Assembly (NCBI GenBank): GCA_002455425.1
Contig: DKKT01000008.1
Location: forward strand, 1 to 28,975
Source of the DNA: Chthonomonas sp. UBA6659
GTDB lineage: Bacteria; Armatimonadota; Fimbriimonadia; Fimbriimonadales; Fimbriimonadaceae
DNA: 28,975 nucleotides
Direction of reading: 5' to 3'
Part shown: in pieces, positions 7,664 to 15,646 of the stretch
Position numbering within the stretch: the stretch's first letter is position 1
Layout: every line of letters starts with the position of its first letter
Translations under genes and position numbers: made by a program
Notes under the pieces: generated by a model
Seen by the model: the letters and a program-made list of their open reading frames with translations, nothing else
Told to the model about the DNA's origin: nothing
The model's database searches: none

Positions 7664-9472
7664 TTACGGGAAGCTCATCGGCGCTCCAGACGTCCCGAGG
7701 GTGTATCCCAGCAGTACGAGCGACGCCTGTCGCGGCTCGAATGGGACGTCGACCTGGAATTCCTCGCTGTCGCGCGACAGCACGACGACTTTCTCGACCG
7801 GAGTGTCGGCCGGCTTGCCCGTGACGCGGATCGCGAATCGCAGACGATAGTTCGACGTGCCCTTCTGAGCCACCCGCACGAACGCCGAGTGCTGCTGCTC
7901 CCGCCGGATCTTGTCCGCCTGAACGATCTCAAGCCGGGGGAAGACGGTGCCATCGACCCACTGGCGCCAAAACCAATCGAGGGTCACGTTGGACTCCTTC
8001 TCGAAGTACGGGCGGAGGTCGGCCCACACCGTGTCCTTGCCGACCCGGTCCTTGAGAATCGCGCGCAGGCCGGCGAGGACCTTGTCGAGTCCGATCTCAT
8101 GCTCGAGCATGCGCATCACGGTCGCCCCTCGATAGTACGTCTGACCACCGAACCCGTGGGCCACGTCCATCGCCGAGAGCGGCACCGCCACATCCAGTCC
8201 CCGCAGCCCCTGCTCCAGAGTGCCGTCAGCATTGCGGCTGTAGAGAACGCTGTCGACATATTGCGTGACGCCCTCGTTCCAGGTGTCGCGAACATACGCG
8301 CAGGGCGCGATGCCACCGAACCAGGTGTGGCCGAGTTCATGGGTCACGAAGCGCGTGGTCACGGTGCGGTTCAGGAGCGTGTAGCTGCTGCTTTCGATGC
8401 CGTAATACGTGTCGGCGTCGAAGCACTCGTAGCTGGGGAAGGGGAACGGGACGAGGTTCTGCTCGAAAAACCGGGATCCATCCGCCATCTTCTTGACGTC
8501 GGTCTCGCCGCGCGCTTTGTCGACCGTTCCGAGATGCCAGGCACGGAACGTCTTGCCGTCCTGCTTGAGTTCGGCGGCGAGCTTGTAACGGCCACCGATG
8601 ATCTTCGGGTAGCTGATCGGGAGATCGCAGCGGAAGGAGGCGGTCTTCTTCGATCCGGAGACTGCCGGTGCCCCTACCGGAACCCCTTCGGAGCGGATCT
8701 CCCAATCGGACGGCCCCGTAGCGGCGACCTCGGTCGTGTGGGGAAGTCGGGCGATGCTCGGCAGCCACCATGCCGTGAGATAGGTCGCTTCCGGCGTGAT
8801 CTTGTCTTCGGTCGGCGAATTGACGACCCCGTCGTATTCGAAGGTGACCTGGGTCGACGTCGGCTCGCCGTAGAAAACGACTAAGCCGCCGGCCTTCACG
8901 ACCGAACCGGGCGACGGTGTCGGCACGGTCGTCTCGCCGGCCGGGGTGATCGGGACGGCCTTGCCGCCATCGCGTACCGCCTTGAGGGTGAACGGAGAAC
9001 CGAGACGCATCACGAGCGAGGCGGTGCCTTTGTCGAGTTCGACGTCGGTGGCGACGGTCACCCGGTTTTCGGCCGGCGTGAAGTCGGCGGTCACCTTCTG
9101 GTGTTTGATCCTCCAGCCGCTCCGCTCCCACTCCGGGATCTCCTTGCCAAGGCGCAGGCCACTCCCGGTTCGAACGAGCGGGTACACGATGTCGCGATCT
9201 TCCTCGATGTCCTGCCGGGTCCAGACGATCGCCCAGTGTTCGCCCCACTTCGTCCAGCCAGGCGGTGCCGGAATCACATTCACGCGGAAGTTGCGCAAGC
9301 CGCCGCGCCGGGCGGAAGCCTGCCAGAGGTAGGCCGCGTCGTCGGCCTTCGCGAATTGCGCGAGCACGCGGTCGCGGTTGCCGCTGGTGATGGCCAAGCG
9401 GACGGCTTCGAAGGCGGCGGTGGCTTCGCTCGCAGGCTGAGCGAGGATGGAGAGCATCACGGGGAGGATCAC
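7664..9472 (-). CDS. M1-family (gluzincin) zinc metallopeptidase
   Basis: A 602-aa protein of the aminopeptidase N / M1 type, which removes N-terminal residues from peptides at a zinc site. The zinc motif HELGH is at 378-382 and the third ligand is Glu400 in WNEG. The spacing is X17 where M1 enzymes usually have X18. An N-terminal beta domain occupies about 120-300, and a helical C-terminal segment includes YYRGATVMRMLEHEIG, a conserved post-catalytic helix. The usual substrate-recognition GxMEN motif is not evident; SYECFDADTYYGIESSSY (about 347-364) takes its place. The first residues are hydrophobic (ILPVMLSILA), so it may be exported. The called start is GTG at 9472; ATG at 9457 is possible. 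Confidence 0.85.
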   Translation of the reverse strand: MILPVMLSILAQPASEATAAFEAVRLAITSGNRDRVLAQFAKADDAAYLWQASARRGGLRNFRVNVIPAPPGWTKWGEHWAIVWTRQDIEEDRDIVYPLVRTGSGLRLGKEIPEWERSGWRIKHQKVTADFTPAENRVTVATDVELDKGTASLVMRLGSPFTLKAVRDGGKAVPITPAGETTVPTPSPGSVVKAGGLVVFYGEPTSTQVTFEYDGVVNSPTEDKITPEATYLTAWWLPSIARLPHTTEVAATGPSDWEIRSEGVPVGAPAVSGSKKTASFRCDLPISYPKIIGGRYKLAAELKQDGKTFRAWHLGTVDKARGETDVKKMADGSRFFEQNLVPFPFPSYECFDADTYYGIESSSYTLLNRTVTTRFVTHELGHTWFGGIAPCAYVRDTWNEGVTQYVDSVLYSRNADGTLEQGLRGLDVAVPLSAMDVAHGFGGQTYYRGATVMRMLEHEIGLDKVLAGLRAILKDRVGKDTVWADLRPYFEKESNVTLDWFWRQWVDGTVFPRLEIVQADKIRREQQHSAFVRVAQKGTSNYRLRFAIRVTGKPADTPVEKVVVLSRDSEEFQVDVPFEPRQASLVLLGYTLGTSGAPMSFP

Positions 9473-9527
9473 AACATACGGGACGAACGGCGCACGGCGA
9501 TCGTCACCGCGAACTGCGCTCCGCGTC

Positions 9528-9533
9528 TAGAAT
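9528..9533 (+). promoter_or_regulatory. -10-like hexamer, possible leaderless start
   Basis: TAGAAT ends six bases before the ATG at 9540. At this distance transcription would begin at or next to the start codon. No Shine-Dalgarno sequence is present. The same arrangement is seen before 11385 and 14358. Confidence 0.4.
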
Positions 9534-9539
9534 GCAGGC

Positions 9540-10064
9540 ATGAGCGGTGCGCTGTTGGCGGTTCTGATCGGGCTTTCGCCCCAGGGCGGGTGGCAAGACC
9601 TCTACGAGAGCGGCCTCGGCGGGTTCACGATCGTTCCGCCGCTCAGATTTGGGGTGTGGCCCAAGGAGGAGCAGGGCAAGGAGACGGCCGAACTCGTCCG
9701 ATTCACCAGGCGCGACGAGGGGAAGGTCGCCCGCCTGATCCTGTACCGCTTCTCGAATCCGAAGGGCTTGACCCTCGAGCGGTGGGCTAAGGATGGACGC
9801 TACACCTGGGTCGCCGAACTCGCCTACGAAGAGTCACGGTTCCAGGAGGTCGATTGGCTCGGCGCCAAGGCGTGGGTTCACGAGTTCCGGTTCGCGACCG
9901 GCGGGATCGACGGCAAACCGCGAGATCGCTTCCGGGCGAAGTCGGTCCGGTTCTTCCGAGGGACTACGGGGTACTGGATCTTCTTCCACTGCCACGCATC
10001 GATGTGGGACGACGTCCTCGGCGATGTGGACGCCTCGATCAAGACCCTGAAGTTCAAGCCTTAG
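9540..10064 (+). CDS. Small exported protein of unknown function
   Basis: A 174-aa protein with a short hydrophobic N-terminus (ALLAVLIGLSPQGG) that may be a signal peptide, although no basic residue precedes it. The rest alternates strands and charged turns, ending in a helix with DDVLGDVDASIKTLKF. That pattern resembles small lipocalin- or PsbP-like domains in which a final amphipathic helix follows a beta-sheet. I could not assign a family. The gene is divergent from the M1 peptidase (67 bp apart) and its last four bases overlap the sigma factor gene tail to tail. Confidence 0.75.
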   Translation: MSGALLAVLIGLSPQGGWQDLYESGLGGFTIVPPLRFGVWPKEEQGKETAELVRFTRRDEGKVARLILYRFSNPKGLTLERWAKDGRYTWVAELAYEESRFQEVDWLGAKAWVHEFRFATGGIDGKPRDRFRAKSVRFFRGTTGYWIFFHCHASMWDDVLGDVDASIKTLKFKP

Positions 10065-10669
10065 AACCAGTCGGGGATATCGAGTCCGCGCTTCTGCACG
10101 ACGTCGCGCAGGAGCTTGCGACCGCGATGGATCCGCGACCGGACGGTGCCGATCGTCGTGTTCTGGCGATCTGCGATCTCGGCGTAGCTCAGCTCCTCGA
10201 GATCACAGAGGACGATCGCGACGCGATAGACCTCGGGGAGGTCCTCGAGGGCGTTGCGGAGCTCGGCGCTGAATTCGGCGTAGAGCGCTTCGGCTTCGGG
10301 CCCGGCGTTGGGATCGGCGATCGGAAGCTCTTGGACTTCGCCGTCGCTGGGGCTGACCATCGCGTTGAGCGACTCGGCCTTGCGGATCGGGTTCTCTCGG
10401 CGGCGGGAATCGAGGTAGGCGCGCTGCATGATCCGAAGGAGCCAGTTGAGAAACGGGCGTCCGGGCATGTATGAGTCGTAGCCCTTCCAGGCCTTGACGA
10501 GCGTCTCCTGCATGAGGTCCTCGGCCTCGGCCGAGTTGCGCGTGAGCTGCATCGCCATCGTGTACGCCCGGCGGCGCGTCGACTCGATCAGTGATGTGAA
10601 TTCGCGCTCACTCGCGGCCGAACGCGGACTGGTCGATTCGATCGGATCCCATACAGTCGAGGTAATCAT
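10061..10669 (-). CDS. ECF-type RNA polymerase sigma factor
   Basis: A 202-aa group 4 sigma factor that would direct RNA polymerase to stress or envelope promoters. Region 2 is seen in EAEDLMQETLVKAWKG and NWLLRIMQRAYLDSRRR; region 4 with its helix-turn-helix is in LPEVYRVAIVLCDLEELSYA and TIGTVRSRIHRGRKLL. The linker carries an acidic stretch. The chosen start at 10669 has GGAAGAAG a few bases upstream; a start at 10726 would add 19 residues without such a site. No anti-sigma factor is encoded next to it: its neighbours are a secreted protein and, divergently, an FMN reductase. The control mechanism is therefore not visible here. Confidence 0.92.
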   Translation of the reverse strand: MITSTVWDPIESTSPRSAASEREFTSLIESTRRRAYTMAMQLTRNSAEAEDLMQETLVKAWKGYDSYMPGRPFLNWLLRIMQRAYLDSRRRENPIRKAESLNAMVSPSDGEVQELPIADPNAGPEAEALYAEFSAELRNALEDLPEVYRVAIVLCDLEELSYAEIADRQNTTIGTVRSRIHRGRKLLRDVVQKRGLDIPDWF

Positions 10670-10750
10670 CGTGCTTCTTCCGGGCTGTGGCACTCCCCGC
10701 CACGTGCTTCCTATGATAGCGAACACCTCCCGAGCAATGCAAGTTCCCGG

Positions 10751-10777
10751 GATGATTTATTTTCGGAATAAATCATC
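10751..10777. promoter_or_regulatory. Perfect AT-rich palindrome between divergent genes (operator candidate)
   Basis: GATGATTTATT (10751-10761) and AATAAATCATC (10767-10777) are exact inverted repeats around the 5-base spacer TTCGG. It stands out sharply from the GC-rich surroundings. It lies 82 bases upstream of the sigma factor start and 40 bases upstream of the FMN reductase start, a fitting place for a dimeric repressor. As RNA it would also fold into an 11-bp hairpin. Confidence 0.55.
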
Positions 10778-10816
10778 GTAGGCTGAAGTGTGGAGCGGGC
10801 GTCAGAATGTCAAGCC

Positions 10817-11368
10817 ATGGACCCAGTCAAGATTCTTGCCTTTGCCGGTTCGCTTCGCGCCGGCTCCTTCAACCGGAAGCTCATCCTCAACAGCCAGCGG
10901 CTCGCCCCCGAGTCGATGGAGATGGAGATCTTCGCCCTCGACGACATTCCGCTCTACCACGGAGACCGCGAGGAGCCCGAGATGCCGGCACCGGTCGTGG
11001 ACTTCAAGCGGCGGATCGAAGCCGCGGACGGGCTCCTGATCGCCACGCCTGAATACAACTTCTCGTTCCCGGGGGTCCTCAAGAATGCGATCGACTGGGC
11101 CTCGAGGCCGGACGGCGGGCGGATTCTTGCCGGTAAGCCGGTGGCGCTTCAGAGCGCGTCCCCGGGTTGGGCCGGCGGACTGCGTGCGCAGCTCCACCTC
11201 CGTCAAGTGCTTCACTTCTTCCCGATGCGGGTTCAGTTCTTTCCCGAGGTCTGCGTCGGCCAGGCGCACCACAAGTTCGACGGTGACACTTTGACCGACC
11301 CCCTCGCGATAGAGAACATCACCAAGCAACTCACCGTGTTCGTCGACTTCGTGCGGCAGGGCCGGTAA
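10817..11368 (+). CDS. NADPH-dependent FMN reductase family protein
   Basis: A 183-aa flavodoxin-fold reductase that uses NAD(P)H and bound FMN to reduce quinones, free flavin, chromate or azo compounds in the cytoplasm. The FMN phosphate loop is GSLRAGSFN (11-19), and the second flavin/dimer motif is TPEYNFSFPGVLKNAIDW (about 76-93). The start ATG at 10817 begins directly at the family's usual N-terminus (MDPVKILAFAGSLR); a GTG at 10790 would add nine unconserved residues. CAGAAT lies eight bases upstream. It is followed after 16 bp by a FecCD permease on the same strand, so a role in reducing the imported metal or cofactor is possible but unproven. Confidence 0.93.
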   Translation: MDPVKILAFAGSLRAGSFNRKLILNSQRLAPESMEMEIFALDDIPLYHGDREEPEMPAPVVDFKRRIEAADGLLIATPEYNFSFPGVLKNAIDWASRPDGGRILAGKPVALQSASPGWAGGLRAQLHLRQVLHFFPMRVQFFPEVCVGQAHHKFDGDTLTDPLAIENITKQLTVFVDFVRQGR

Positions 11369-11372
11369 CGAT

Positions 11373-11378
11373 CATAAT
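11373..11378 (+). promoter_or_regulatory. -10-like hexamer, possible leaderless start
   Basis: CATAAT ends six bases before the GTG at 11385, in the 16-bp gap after the FMN reductase stop. No ribosome-binding site is visible there. Confidence 0.35.
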
Positions 11379-11384
11379 CGGCTC

Positions 11385-12383
11385 GTGCAACGCGACGGGC
11401 GGATCCTGAGGCGGCTCGCCGGGCTGTTGGCGCTCGTGCTCGCGGCCCTCATCCTGCACATCGCGATCGGGAGTACCTCATCGGTCTCTCCCTGGGAGAT
11501 CGTCCGACACCTGTTCGCAGGCCCCGGCGGCGATGGGATCGCGTCGACGATCGTGTGGGACATCCGGCTTCCACGGGCCCTCGGGTGTCTCCTGGTCGGG
11601 GCGACGCTGAGTGTCGTCGGGGCCGCGTTTCAGGCCCTTTTCCGCAATCCCCTCGCCGAGCCGTATGTCGTCGGCGTTTCGAGCGGTGCCGCGGTCGGCG
11701 GAACCGTCGTCGTGGTGGCAGGTCTGGGTGCCCTGGCCGCCGGGATGGCGACCCTGGTCGCCGGCTTCATCGGCGGTATGGCGTCGCTCGGCCTCGTGAT
11801 GGCGCTCGCCCGACGCCGCGGAGTGATCAGCGTGCCCACGCTTCTTCTTGCCGGAGTCGTAGTGGCTTCCATGCTTCACGCCGTGCTCGTACTCGCTCTC
11901 CTCATGACCCAACGCAACTCCGAGGTTCTGCGCTGGCTGATGGGCAGTGTCACGCCGATGTTCTGGAGTCGGGTCGCGGTACTGGCGATCGGCCTTCTCG
12001 TCGGAGGCGCCCTCCTGTACCGCCAGAGCCGACGCCTCAACGCCTACGCGATCGGAGAGGCTGCGGCCCAGCACCTCGGTGTCGAATTGCGCTACGTTCG
12101 GACCATCGTGCTGATGGCAGGAACGGCGATGACGGCGATCACCGTGGGGGCATGCGGCGTGATCGGGTTTCTGGGGTTGGTCGCCCCCCACATCGTTCGG
12201 AAGACGTTCGGTCCCGACCTTCGGGTCGTACTTCCGGGATCGGCGCTGATCGGGGGAGTGCTGTTGCTCCTTGCCGACCTCATCGCCCAGCGAACCGTCC
12301 CCGGAATCGAGCTGCCAGTCGGGGCGGTGACGGCCGTCCTCGGGGCGCCCGCTCTGCTGATGTTGCTCAAGGCGCGGGAGTAG
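11385..12383 (+). CDS. FecCD/BtuC-type ABC permease for iron-chelate or cobalamin uptake
   Basis: A 332-aa inner-membrane permease with about nine to ten hydrophobic helices. Family landmarks are DIRLPRALGCLLVGA (about 53-67), QALFRNPLAEPYVVGVSSGA (about 82-101), and the cytoplasmic coupling region with GVIGFLGLVAPHIVRKTFGP (about 258-277). Such permeases work as dimers with a BtuD/FecE-type ATPase and a periplasmic binding protein, importing siderophore-iron, haem or vitamin B12. Neither partner is encoded in this window, so they must lie elsewhere or the transporter is incomplete. The start is GTG, 16 bp after the FMN reductase. Its end is one base from the stop of the convergent aminotransferase gene. 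Confidence 0.93.
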   Translation: MQRDGRILRRLAGLLALVLAALILHIAIGSTSSVSPWEIVRHLFAGPGGDGIASTIVWDIRLPRALGCLLVGATLSVVGAAFQALFRNPLAEPYVVGVSSGAAVGGTVVVVAGLGALAAGMATLVAGFIGGMASLGLVMALARRRGVISVPTLLLAGVVVASMLHAVLVLALLMTQRNSEVLRWLMGSVTPMFWSRVAVLAIGLLVGGALLYRQSRRLNAYAIGEAAAQHLGVELRYVRTIVLMAGTAMTAITVGACGVIGFLGLVAPHIVRKTFGPDLRVVLPGSALIGGVLLLLADLIAQRTVPGIELPVGAVTAVLGAPALLMLLKARE

Positions 12384-12384
12384 G

Positions 12385-13596
12385 CTAGGCCGGCACTGGT
12401 AGCACCCGTCCCGGGTAGACCGCCAGCGCATGGGCCAGGCACTCCATCGCCTCGCCGATCGCCTGGCGATTGAGCACATAGGCGATACGGACTTCGTCGA
12501 GTCCACGCCCTTGGGTGGCATAGAAGCCGGTCCCCGGTGCCATCATTACGGTCTTCCCGTTGTGCTCGAAACACTCGAGGAGCCACTGGCAGAACCGGTC
12601 TGCATCGTCGATCGGGAGTCGGACCATGGCGTAGAATGCTCCGTCGATCTTCGGACAGGTGACACCCTCCATCTGGCCCAGGAGTTCCACGAGCAGGTCG
12701 CGACGAGCGCGATACTCATCCCTCATCGCCTCGAAGTAGGCCGGCGGGGTCTCCATCGCTCCTTCCACGCCGATCTGCTCCAGCATCGGCGGGGCGAGGC
12801 GGGCTTGGGCGAACTTGACCGCCGCCTGCATCAGATCGCCGTTGTGGGAGGCGAGAAAGCCGATGCGGGCGCCGCACAGCGAGAACCGCTTCGAAACCGA
12901 GTCGCACATGACCGCATGCTGCTCCAACCCGGGGAGTTGGAGAACCGAGGGCATCTCGGAGCCGGTGTAGTTGAACTCCCGATAGACCTCATCGGAGATC
13001 AGGAACAAGTCGTGCCGGAGCACGATCTCGCGAAGTTCTTCGAGTTGCCCCTTATCGAAGATCGTGCCGGTCGGGTTGCTTGGGTTGCAGATCAAGATCG
13101 CTTTCGTACGGAGACCGATCTTCGCCGCGAAGTCGGCGGCGTCGGGGAGGGCGAAGTCGTCCTCGATCCGAGTCGTGAGGGGGACGACCTCGACCCCGCA
13201 GGCCGTCGCGAAACCGAGATAGTTCGCGTAGAACGGCTCGGGGACGAGCACTTGCTCGCCGGGGTTGAGACACGACATCATTGCGAACAGGACCGCTTCC
13301 GACCCGGCCGTCGTCACGATGAGCTCGTGGGGCTCGAGCTCGATCCCGATCGACGCGTAGTACCTCCGAACCCGATCGCGCAGGCCCTGGGTTCCGGCTG
13401 AATGGCTGTACTCGAGGACCTTGGGTCGTGCGCGGTCGATCGCGGCCCAAAACTCAGCCGGTGATTCGACATCGGGTTGGCCGATGTTCAGATGGAAGAT
13501 CTGGATGCCGCGCGCCTTGGCCTGCTCGGCAAAGGGTACGAGTCGCCGGATCGGCGAACTGGGCATGGCGATGGCGCGATGGGAGATGGCCGGCAC
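12385..13596 (-). CDS. PLP-dependent aminotransferase (aspartate aminotransferase-like)
   Basis: A 403-aa class I aminotransferase, near the bacterial aspartate/aromatic/branched-chain group. Landmarks are IFHLNIGQPD at the N-terminus, NPSNPTG (171-177), DEVY (202-205), the PLP lysine Lys236 in DSVSKRFS, and Arg244 in GARIGF. The C-terminal domain ends with an RIAYVLNR segment typical of carboxylate binding. The start at 13596 could instead be the ATG at codon 11 (MPSSPIRRL), which also begins at conserved sequence. The gene stands alone on its strand, with a hairpin and the small-protein pair upstream and the convergent permease downstream. Confidence 0.94.
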   Translation of the reverse strand: MPAISHRAIAMPSSPIRRLVPFAEQAKARGIQIFHLNIGQPDVESPAEFWAAIDRARPKVLEYSHSAGTQGLRDRVRRYYASIGIELEPHELIVTTAGSEAVLFAMMSCLNPGEQVLVPEPFYANYLGFATACGVEVVPLTTRIEDDFALPDAADFAAKIGLRTKAILICNPSNPTGTIFDKGQLEELREIVLRHDLFLISDEVYREFNYTGSEMPSVLQLPGLEQHAVMCDSVSKRFSLCGARIGFLASHNGDLMQAAVKFAQARLAPPMLEQIGVEGAMETPPAYFEAMRDEYRARRDLLVELLGQMEGVTCPKIDGAFYAMVRLPIDDADRFCQWLLECFEHNGKTVMMAPGTGFYATQGRGLDEVRIAYVLNRQAIGEAMECLAHALAVYPGRVLPVPA

Positions 13597-13634
13597 GGCC
13601 CTAGGTTACCTATTCGCCCTCAGCGATCCAGACG

Positions 13635-13663
13635 TGTGCCGCCCCTTGTTACAGGGCGGCACA
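13635..13663 (-). terminator. Hairpin after the 13673-14271 gene pair
   Basis: A 10-bp perfect stem (TGTGCCGCCC with GGGCGGCACA) closes a 9-base loop, 9 bases past the stop of the 64-aa gene on the minus strand. There is no T-run after the stem in that direction, so the terminator call rests on stem strength and position. Confidence 0.5.
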
Positions 13664-13672
13664 AAGTGGGGA

Positions 13673-13867
13673 CTACTCGTTCCCGCCGCCGCCGAGCATA
13701 TCGGTGAGTTTGTCGCCCAGCCCACCCGGCAACTTGTCGGCCAGACCGGATGAGGCGATCCAGCCCGGGATGTCCGAAATATGATCCTTGATGAAGTCGG
13801 CGACCTTCTCTGCAGTGGCCTGATCGAGTCCGACCTTGGCGCTCAGCTGTTCGATGAGCTGTTCCAT
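13673..13867 (-). CDS. Small protein of 64 residues, unknown function
   Basis: The protein has two predicted amphipathic helices (MEQLIEQLSAKVGLDQATAE and VADFIKDHISDIPGWI) and a glycine-rich tail (LPGGLGDKLTDMLGGGG). The pattern of a leucine-rich helix, a LDQATAEKV helix cap and a glycine tail resembles small DUF937/DUF2267/DUF2780-like proteins, but I cannot assign one. Its ATG overlaps the TGA of the preceding gene (TGATG), so it is probably translated by coupling to the DUF4332 protein and expressed with it. A hairpin follows. Confidence 0.75.
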   Translation of the reverse strand: MEQLIEQLSAKVGLDQATAEKVADFIKDHISDIPGWIASSGLADKLPGGLGDKLTDMLGGGGNE

Positions 13868-14271
13868 CAGTGCGTGACCACCCTGGGAAGGGTCTTGGCG
13901 TGCTCGATCCAGGACGCCACTTCGTCGTCACTCGGGACGCGCCGCACGAGGCTCTTGTCCTCGTTGATCGTCACGAGCTTCTCGTGGAGATTGGCGGCGT
14001 TGCGCTGGGCGAGCTCCGGGACGGAGTCGACGCCGGCCGCCTCGAGCAGGTCTGCGTACTCCGATCCGATCCCCTTCACGCGGTCGAGATCGGCGCGGTT
14101 CACCCACTTAAGGATGAGGGTGTCGCTGATCCCGGTCTTCTCGACCAACGCGGCTCGGCCCTCGCGGGTCGCACCTTGTTCGAGGAGTGCTTCGACGGTG
14201 CCGACGCCGGCTTCGTCGAGCTTCGCGGCGTACCCCTCTCCAATCCCTTCAATGTCGGAAATTCTCGCCAT
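13867..14271 (-). CDS. DUF4332 helix-hairpin-helix protein
   Basis: A 134-aa protein carrying tandem helix-hairpin-helix motifs of the DUF4332 type, seen in ISDIEGIGEGYAAKLDEAGV at the N-terminus and again in DRVKGIGSEYADLLEAAGVD. Such motifs usually bind DNA backbone without sequence specificity; the precise role of DUF4332 is not established. The start at 14271 is supported by GGAGG eight bases upstream, while an upstream ATG at 14316 has none. It is divergent from the RNA methyltransferase gene (86 bp) and coupled to the 64-aa gene downstream. Confidence 0.88.
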   Translation of the reverse strand: MARISDIEGIGEGYAAKLDEAGVGTVEALLEQGATREGRAALVEKTGISDTLILKWVNRADLDRVKGIGSEYADLLEAAGVDSVPELAQRNAANLHEKLVTINEDKSLVRRVPSDDEVASWIEHAKTLPRVVTH

Positions 14272-14344
14272 GGTTATGGTCCTCCAAAAAACTCGAGTCT
14301 TGCTCCAGAGGAGCACACGTCAGAATACCAGCGGCCATCGTTAT

Positions 14345-14350
14345 CATAAT
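14345..14350 (+). promoter_or_regulatory. -10-like hexamer, possible leaderless start
   Basis: CATAAT ends seven bases before the ATG at 14358. This repeats the arrangement before 11385 and supports the choice of 14358 over the ATG at 14349, which overlaps the hexamer. Confidence 0.35.
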
Positions 14351-14357
14351 GTCAGCG

Positions 14358-15368
14358 ATGGCGAAGCGAGCACGAACGGCGGCGCGGCGTGAACCGGGTG
14401 TCTTGCTGATGCGTCAGGCGACGAGCTTGTTCGAAGACGAGCGCGTTCGCGAGGAGTTCGTCCACGCGTTGCTCCACGGCATCGGGCGCGAACATGCGAT
14501 CATCGTCCTCGAGGACAAGCCGGAACTTCGGGTGCTTCCGAGGCAGGGCGCGGCCTCATGGCAGCCGGATTGGGTGATTCGGATTGCCGCCGACTTCCGG
14601 GCCGCCAAGCATCCGCTCCATGAGAAGGGAGCGTTCTACTCGCTCGACTTCTCCTCGGTCTTCTCGGCGTCGGCGATGCTCGCGATCGCTGACCCACCGC
14701 GAAGAGTGCTCGATCTTTGCGCGTCGCCCGGAGGTAAAGCGATCTTCGCGTTTCGGGCCTTCAAGCCGGAGATCCTTGCCTGCAACGAGACGATCCGCAA
14801 GCGAACCGGCTCCCTCATCGCGAACCTCACCCGTTGCAAGGTCGTCGGATCCCAAGTCTGGTCGACCGACCCTTCCGTCTATGCACGCCGTTGGCCTGGG
14901 GCGTTCGATCTTGTGATCGTCGACGCGCCCTGTTCGGGTCAGTCGCTGATGGCGAAGGGCGATCCCGCTCCAGGCTGCTTCCTCCCCCATATGATCGACA
15001 TGTGTGTCGGACGCCAGCGACGGATCACCGGCAACGCCTATCACTGCATCCGACCCGGCGGCCACCTGCTCTACTCGACCTGCACATTTACGCCGAAGGA
15101 GAACGAAAAGGTCATCGCGTGGCTCCTGGAGGAGTACCCGGACCTCGAAGCGGTCGAGATCCCGGCCCTCGCGGCCCATCGAAGTCACCTCGCCGCCTTC
15201 GCGTGCTACCGACTGTATCCGCAAGACGGCTTCGGCGCCGGCGCGTTCACCTGCCTACTTCGGCGAGGCGGCGAGCCGCCCGCCCACCGTCCGAGCCTCG
15301 ACGACCTCCCCGCATCCTGGAAGTACGGTCAGGAAGCGACGCCGCTCCGGAGAATGGAGCCCCGATGA
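14358..15368 (+). CDS. NOL1/NOP2/Sun-family RNA (cytosine-5) methyltransferase
   Basis: A 336-aa SAM-dependent m5C methyltransferase of the RsmB/RsmF/NSUN group, acting on rRNA or tRNA. The SAM-binding motif is DLCASPGGK (119-127). The two family cysteines are present: Cys192 in DAPCSG and the nucleophile Cys242 in STCTFTPKENE. It lacks the C-terminal PUA-like extension of RsmF and is shorter than RsmB, so the RNA target is open. It is the first gene of an operon: its TGA overlaps the next ATG (ATGA), and the third gene is a tRNA-modifying enzyme, which suggests a joint role in RNA modification. Start chosen from the -10-like hexamer spacing; ATG at 14349 would add three residues. Confidence 0.92.
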   Translation: MAKRARTAARREPGVLLMRQATSLFEDERVREEFVHALLHGIGREHAIIVLEDKPELRVLPRQGAASWQPDWVIRIAADFRAAKHPLHEKGAFYSLDFSSVFSASAMLAIADPPRRVLDLCASPGGKAIFAFRAFKPEILACNETIRKRTGSLIANLTRCKVVGSQVWSTDPSVYARRWPGAFDLVIVDAPCSGQSLMAKGDPAPGCFLPHMIDMCVGRQRRITGNAYHCIRPGGHLLYSTCTFTPKENEKVIAWLLEEYPDLEAVEIPALAAHRSHLAAFACYRLYPQDGFGAGAFTCLLRRGGEPPAHRPSLDDLPASWKYGQEATPLRRMEPR

Positions 15369-15646
15369 CCCCGGAACGAATGAAGGAGATCGCCGAGGTC
15401 TTTGCCGTCGCGCTGGCCGAGCGGCAAGGACGAACGGATGAGGACCTCCGTCGGATCCGTGGCTGGTACACCATGGCGCTTCCTCCCGTCGATGGGTCCC
15501 TCCTCGCATTCTGTGAAGCTGCCGACGCCTTCGTCTTGGGACGTTTCGGCGGAGGAACCATCCCTCCTGACCTTGCCTGGGCGGACGATTTGGAGGCCCT
15601 GAGTTGGGTGATTACGCCGATCGAGGCTCCTCTTGGTCCGGTATGA
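15365..15646 (+). CDS. Small unknown protein between two RNA-modification genes
   Basis: A 93-aa acidic protein that I do not recognise. It starts with a helix (MTPERMKEIAEVFAVALAER) and contains an aromatic central part (IRGWYTMALPPVDGSLLAFC). Its ATG overlaps the stop of the methyltransferase by ATGA and its last 14 bases overlap the start of tgt, so the three genes are surely translated together. Tight packing between two RNA-modification enzymes makes a partner or accessory role possible; there is no direct evidence. Confidence 0.75.
   Translation: MTPERMKEIAEVFAVALAERQGRTDEDLRRIRGWYTMALPPVDGSLLAFCEAADAFVLGRFGGGTIPPDLAWADDLEALSWVITPIEAPLGPV

Noticed and set aside
14187..14348. Longer N-terminus for the RNA methyltransferase
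   Set aside because: The extra codons overlap the divergent DUF4332 gene and give an arginine-rich, unconserved translation.
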